From assembly GCF_024810105.1 (NCBI RefSeq), contig NZ_JANUDX010000016.1, positions 1 through 35,966 on the forward strand: a DNA stretch of 35,966 nucleotides, given 5' to 3'. A model generated the notes under the pieces. It had not been told where the DNA came from and made no database searches. It saw nothing but the letters and a program-made list of their open reading frames with translations. A program made the translations under genes and the position numbers. How positions within the stretch are numbered: the first letter of the stretch is position 1; each line of letters opens with the position of its first letter. The stretch is from Stenotrophomonas sp. BIGb0135 (lineage in GTDB: Bacteria; Pseudomonadota; Gammaproteobacteria; Xanthomonadales; Xanthomonadaceae). Positions 32,561 through 35,966 of the stretch are shown here, piece by piece.

Positions 32561-32588
32561 TTCACAACGGGTCCGGGAACGCTAGAAT
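32561..32588 (+). promoter_or_regulatory. Sigma-70 promoter of the GH3 gene
   Basis: TTCACA (32561-32566), 16 bp, TAGAAT (32583-32588). Predicted start near 32595, 28 bases before the GTG start codon. Confidence 0.7.
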
Positions 32589-32596
32589 CCCGGCCT

Positions 32597-32610
32597 TGTA
32601 AACGTTTTCA
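32597..32610 (+). promoter_or_regulatory. LacI-family operator
   Basis: TGTAAACGTTTTCA is a near-perfect palindrome with the central CG typical of LacI/GalR-family sites (TGnAAnCGnTnnCA form). It lies just after the predicted transcription start, a classic repressing position, and 12 bases before the GTG. The cognate regulator is not in this window. Confidence 0.7.
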
Positions 32611-32622
32611 TAAGGACAGCCG

Positions 32623-34797
32623 GTGGCCGCCGATCGTATCGAAACCCTCATTGCCCAGATGACCGTCGAAGAAAAAGTCGGCCAGCTGGGTGTGTTCGCC
32701 GACATGGTCCGGCCGTTCGCCCCGGACGTGAATCCGGAAGCCAACGTGCTCAACGCCGACCAGGTGCTGCAGCAGGTGCGCGAGGGCAAGGTGGGGTCGC
32801 TGTTCAACGGCGTGGGCGTGGAAGCCGGTCGCCGCATCCAGCAGGTCGCGCTGGAAGAAAGCCGCCTGGGCATTCCGGTGATCCTGGCCGCCGATGTCAT
32901 CCACGGCATGCGCACCGTGTTCCCGATCCCGCTGGGCGAAGCGGCCAGCTTCGAGCCGGACCTGGCCGAGCGCACCGCCCGCGCCACTGCGGTGGAAGCC
33001 ACTGCTGCCGGCCTGCACTGGACCTACGCGCCGGCGGTGGACATCGCCCGCGACCAGCGCTGGGGCCGGGGTGCCGAGGGCGCCGGTGAAGACGTGGTGC
33101 TGGGCTGCCGCTTTGCCGCCGCCCGCGTGCGCGGCTTCCAGGGCCCGGACCTGCGTGCCGCCGATGCGCTGCTGGCCACGCCCAAGCACTTCGCCGCCTA
33201 CGGCGCGGTGATGGCCGGCATGGAATACAACATGGTCGACATCTCGCCGCAGACCCTGCGCGACGTGCACCTGCCGCCGTTCCAGGCCGCCTTCGACGCC
33301 GGCGCACTGACGGTGATGTCCTCCTTCAACGACATCAACGGCGTGCCGGCCAGCGCCAACGCCGAACTGCTCACCGACATCCTGCGCGGTGAGTGGAAGT
33401 TCCCGGGCGTGGTGATCTCCGACTACACCGCCGACATGGAGCTGGTCGCGCACGGCTATGCCGCCGACGACCGCGATGCCACCGCCAAGGCCTTCACCGC
33501 CGGCCTGGACCTGAGCATGCAGAGCGGCTTCTATGCCGAGCACCTGCCGGGCCTGATCGAAAGCGGCGAGGTGCCGATGGCCACGCTGGATGAATCGGTG
33601 CGCCGCATCCTGCGCCTGAAGGACGCCATCGGCCTGTTCGACGACCCCTACCGTTCGCTGGACCTGGACCGCGAAGCGTCGACCGCGCATATCGCCGCGC
33701 ACGACGCGCTCTCGCGCGATGCCGCGCGTCGCTCGATCGTGCTGCTCAAGAACACCGACGCGGTGCTGCCGCTGAAGAAGACCGGCCAGAAGATCGCGTT
33801 GATCGGCCCGTTCGTGCAGGACCGCGAGAACATCGAGGGCTGCTGGACGCTGTTCGGCGACAAGGCGCGCTACGTGAGCCTGGAAACCGGCGTGCGCGCG
33901 GCGATCGGCGATGAAGCGCTGTTGGAAATCGTGCCCGGCTGCGACCTCGAAGCAGCCGTGCAGGATGGCATCGAGCAGGCCGTGGCCGCCGCGCTGCGCG
34001 CCGACGTGGTGGTGCTGGCGCTGGGCGAGCCGCAGCGTTACAGCGGCGAAGCGCAGTCGCGCGTGGAAATCACCCTGCCGGCGGCGCAGCAGGCGCTGGC
34101 CGAAGCGGTGGCGATGACCGGCAAGCCGCTGGTGGTGCTGCTGCGCAATGGCCGCGCGCTGGCGCTGCAGGGCGCGGTGCGCAACGCGCACGCCGTGGCG
34201 ATCACCTGGTACCTGGGCACCCAGACCGGCCACGCGGTGGCCGATGTGCTGTTCGGCGATTACAACCCGTCCGGGCGCCTGCCGGTGAGCTTCCCGCAGG
34301 TGTCGGGCCAGCAGCCGTTCTTCTACAACCACCCGCGCACCGGTCGCCCGGAACTGCCGACGATGTCCGAGTTCAAGGCGCGCTGGCGCGAGATCCCGAA
34401 CGAAGCGCTGTACCCGTTCGGCCATGGCGTGAGCTACACCACCTTCGGCTATGGCGCGCCGCAGCTGAGCAGCCAGACCCTGGGCTGGGACGACAGCCTG
34501 ACCATCAGCACCACGCTGACCAATACCGGTGCGGTGGCGGGCGAGGAAGTGGTGCAGCTGTACATCCACGACCGCGTGGCCAGCCGCGTGCGGCCGGTGC
34601 GCGAGCTGAAGGACTTCCGCAAGGTAGCGCTGCAGCCGGGCCAGAGCACCCAGGTGGTGTTCACCCTGGACCGCCACGCGCTGGGCTTCACCGGCCGCGA
34701 TGGCGTGTTCCGCGCCGAGCCCGGCCAGTTCGAGCTGTGGGTGTGCGCGTCGTCGGCAAGCGGCGAGCCGGTGATCTTCGAGCTGCTGGCCGGCTGA
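32623..34797 (+). CDS. Glycoside hydrolase family 3 beta-glucosidase, cytoplasmic (724 aa)
   Basis: Hydrolyses beta-linked glucosides with retention. The GH3 N-terminal barrel shows ADVIHGMRTVFPIPLGEAAS, KHF (Lys188-Phe190) and the nucleophile Asp267 in VVISDYTADMEL. The second domain (about 370-590) contains AARRSIVLLKNTDAVLPLKK and PSGRLPVSFPQVSGQQPFFY. A fibronectin-III-like domain closes the protein. The start is GTG with AAGGA seven bases upstream and an in-frame TAA nine bases before, so no signal peptide can be added. Unlike periplasmic E. coli BglX, this enzyme should be cytoplasmic and act on imported oligosaccharides. Promoter and LacI-type operator precede it. Confidence 0.96.
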   Translation: MAADRIETLIAQMTVEEKVGQLGVFADMVRPFAPDVNPEANVLNADQVLQQVREGKVGSLFNGVGVEAGRRIQQVALEESRLGIPVILAADVIHGMRTVFPIPLGEAASFEPDLAERTARATAVEATAAGLHWTYAPAVDIARDQRWGRGAEGAGEDVVLGCRFAAARVRGFQGPDLRAADALLATPKHFAAYGAVMAGMEYNMVDISPQTLRDVHLPPFQAAFDAGALTVMSSFNDINGVPASANAELLTDILRGEWKFPGVVISDYTADMELVAHGYAADDRDATAKAFTAGLDLSMQSGFYAEHLPGLIESGEVPMATLDESVRRILRLKDAIGLFDDPYRSLDLDREASTAHIAAHDALSRDAARRSIVLLKNTDAVLPLKKTGQKIALIGPFVQDRENIEGCWTLFGDKARYVSLETGVRAAIGDEALLEIVPGCDLEAAVQDGIEQAVAAALRADVVVLALGEPQRYSGEAQSRVEITLPAAQQALAEAVAMTGKPLVVLLRNGRALALQGAVRNAHAVAITWYLGTQTGHAVADVLFGDYNPSGRLPVSFPQVSGQQPFFYNHPRTGRPELPTMSEFKARWREIPNEALYPFGHGVSYTTFGYGAPQLSSQTLGWDDSLTISTTLTNTGAVAGEEVVQLYIHDRVASRVRPVRELKDFRKVALQPGQSTQVVFTLDRHALGFTGRDGVFRAEPGQFELWVCASSASGEPVIFELLAG

Positions 34798-34826
34798 AAG
34801 CATGTTCCAGCTTGCCCTGGATGAAC

Positions 34827-35177
34827 GCAGCCGACCAACGGTCGGCTCTACCCGGTGGCCGTCAATCGTAGAGCCGACCGTTGGTCGGCTGCCTTTACGC
34901 GCCACCGCCCGCGTTCCAGTCCCCCCTCGATGAACGCAGCCGACCAACGGTCGGCTCTACGCGGCGGCCGTCAACCGTAGAGCCGACCGTTGGTCGGCTG
35001 CTCTTACGTGCCACCGCCCACGTTCCAGCCCGCCTTCGATGAACGCAGCCGACCAACGGTCGGCTCTACGCGGTCGCCGTCAACGTAGAGCCGACCGTTG
35101 GTCGGCTGCTCTTACGTGCCATCGCTCGCGTTCCAGTCCGCCTTCGATGAACGCAGCCGACCAACGGTCGGCTCTAC
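34827..35177. repeat. GTAG-headed REP-like palindrome array, 109-bp period
   Basis: Seven 25-base elements with core CCGACCGTTGGTCGG lie after the GH3 gene. Minus-orientation copies are at 34827-34851, 34936-34960, 35045-35069 and 35153-35177. Plus-orientation copies are at 34868-34892, 34977-35001 and 35085-35109. Unit spacing is 109, 109 and 108 bp, including the spacer text. The order (minus then plus) is the opposite of the array at 175-644. The last copy lacks its partner. The rest of 34798-35249 shows no gene. Confidence 0.92.
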
Positions 35178-35249
35178 GCGGTGGCCGTCATTGGCGGCTG
35201 ACAGGGGGGCGGGTACGCTGGCGTCCTTGCGAAACCGATGGAGCCGAGC

Positions 35250-35876
35250 ATGCGTGTGATCCGAATCCTGCTACCTACCCTGTTGCTGGCGGCATGTTCG
35301 CAGCCGGCACCGCCGGCGGCTGACGGGGCTGCCCCGGCCACCTCGCCGCCAGCCGCCACGGCCACGCCCAGCGAGGATGCCCCGGTCGCTGGCCTGTCCC
35401 CCGATGCGGTAGACGCCACGGCGCCGCCGGCCGCGACCGACCCGCTGCCAGCGACGGAGCCCGCATCAGCGGCGGCCGCTGCGGGGGACATCGATGCCGA
35501 CACCGATGGCGATGTACGCCAGCGCATCGAGCGCCTGCTCGGCGATGCGCCCCGTTACGAAGCGGTGTTCACGGCCTTGAAGAAGGGCGTGGCTGCGCAT
35601 GATGCCAAGGCCGTCGCCGCGCTGGCGCTGTATCCGGTGAACGTCAACGTGGGCGGCAAGAAGCGCAAGGTGGCCGATGCCGCCACCTTCGAGCGCGAGT
35701 ACGACCGCATCATCACCGCCGATATCGCCAAGACCATCGCCGCGCAGACGTTCGAGGGCGTGTTCGTCAACGGGCAGGGGGTGATGCTGGGCAACGGGCA
35801 GATCTGGATCAACGGCGTGTGCCCGGCCAATGATTGCAGCCAGGCCAAGGTGGGCATCGTCACCGTGCAGGATTGA
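35250..35876 (+). CDS. Lipoprotein of unknown function (208 aa)
   Basis: Start at 35250 has GGAG seven bases upstream and gives a lipoprotein signal MRVIRILLPTLLLAAC, lipobox LAAC with Cys16; an ATG at 35238 would add four residues. Residues 17-90 are a Pro/Ala/Thr-rich linker, probably disordered. The C-terminal domain (about 95-208) has alternating helices and strands: ALKKGVAAHDAKAVAALAL, YPVNVNVGGKK and VFVNGQGVMLGNGQIWINGV. This block is familiar from uncharacterised proteobacterial lipoproteins, but no function is known to me. Two cysteines in VCPANDCSQ may pair. Confidence 0.85.
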   Translation: MRVIRILLPTLLLAACSQPAPPAADGAAPATSPPAATATPSEDAPVAGLSPDAVDATAPPAATDPLPATEPASAAAAAGDIDADTDGDVRQRIERLLGDAPRYEAVFTALKKGVAAHDAKAVAALALYPVNVNVGGKKRKVADAATFEREYDRIITADIAKTIAAQTFEGVFVNGQGVMLGNGQIWINGVCPANDCSQAKVGIVTVQD

Positions 35877-35966
35877 CCCCCGGGGTGGGGGGCCCCCGGG
35901 CCGCCCCCCCCCCCGGCCACCCCCGCGATGGGGGAGAACGCAGCGCGCCGGGTTGGCCACTTAAAA
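35877..35966. other. Low-complexity G/C homopolymer end
   Basis: Runs of G and C of five to twelve or more follow the lipoprotein stop. No gene or credible signal is seen; the last 40 bases look like ordinary sequence again. This may be poor-quality contig-end sequence. Confidence 0.6.

Noticed and set aside
1..35966. Prophage, insertion sequence, integron or multi-gene defence island
   Set aside because: No transposase, integrase, phage structural gene or inverted-repeat-bounded element is found among the genes.

Overview
The window is G+C-rich chromosomal DNA of a Xanthomonadaceae bacterium, most likely Stenotrophomonas or a close relative. This rests on recognition of gene content and order (rpsU-YqeY-YihY-dnaG, a ctaC-ctaD-ctaG-ctaE-SURF1-ctaA-ctaB oxidase cluster) and on two arrays of short palindromic repeats with a GTAG head, of the kind described as REP/SMAG elements in Stenotrophomonas. 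No alignment was run. The left edge cuts the 3' end of a 5S rRNA and the right edge runs into G/C homopolymers, so the window may be a whole contig.

Layout. 1-900: 5S rRNA tail, its terminator, then about 750 bp of non-coding DNA with a 167-bp-period GTAG-palindrome array. 900-7,150: envelope and proteolysis genes: an M28 lipoprotein peptidase and a secreted VNG-repeat protein (minus strand), an EnvC-like amidase activator and the S41 protease CtpA (plus), and a rhomboid protease (minus). 7,200-10,950: a FadL/OmpP1-type outer-membrane transporter, two unrecognised proteins and a ThuA-like pseudogene with at least four frameshifts. 11,000-14,250: PutA, which oxidises proline to glutamate. 14,500-23,025: the aa3-type cytochrome c oxidase cluster. 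It holds three structural subunits, copper assembly (CtaG), SURF1, an SCO-like thioredoxin-fold protein, the heme O and heme A synthases, and small membrane proteins, one of only 44 residues. 23,250-28,550 (minus strand): the rpsU-YqeY-YihY-dnaG 'macromolecular synthesis' block, followed by a DUF442 phosphatase-like protein and a bile-acid:sodium-symporter-family protein; rpoD is not next to dnaG here. 28,720-31,180: TsaD, an Abi-like HEPN protein, a short transcript unit with its own promoter, dyad and terminator, then FolB. 31,200-35,900: an MscS-family channel, a cytoplasmic GH3 beta-glucosidase with a LacI-type operator, a second palindrome array of 109-bp period, and a lipoprotein.

Most of the window is core metabolism and housekeeping. 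No CRISPR array, prophage, insertion sequence or multi-gene defence island is visible. The most interesting non-routine signals are: (i) the 30,541-30,714 element, with a perfect dyad over a -35 box, a good -10, an 11-codon ORF carrying Pro-Pro-Gly, and a strong terminator two bases after its stop; (ii) the lone HEPN/Abi gene beside it; (iii) two GTAG arrays with different cores and opposite arm order; (iv) the VNG-repeat secreted protein; and (v) the LacI-type operator at the GH3 transcription start. None is proven to be a new system from sequence alone.
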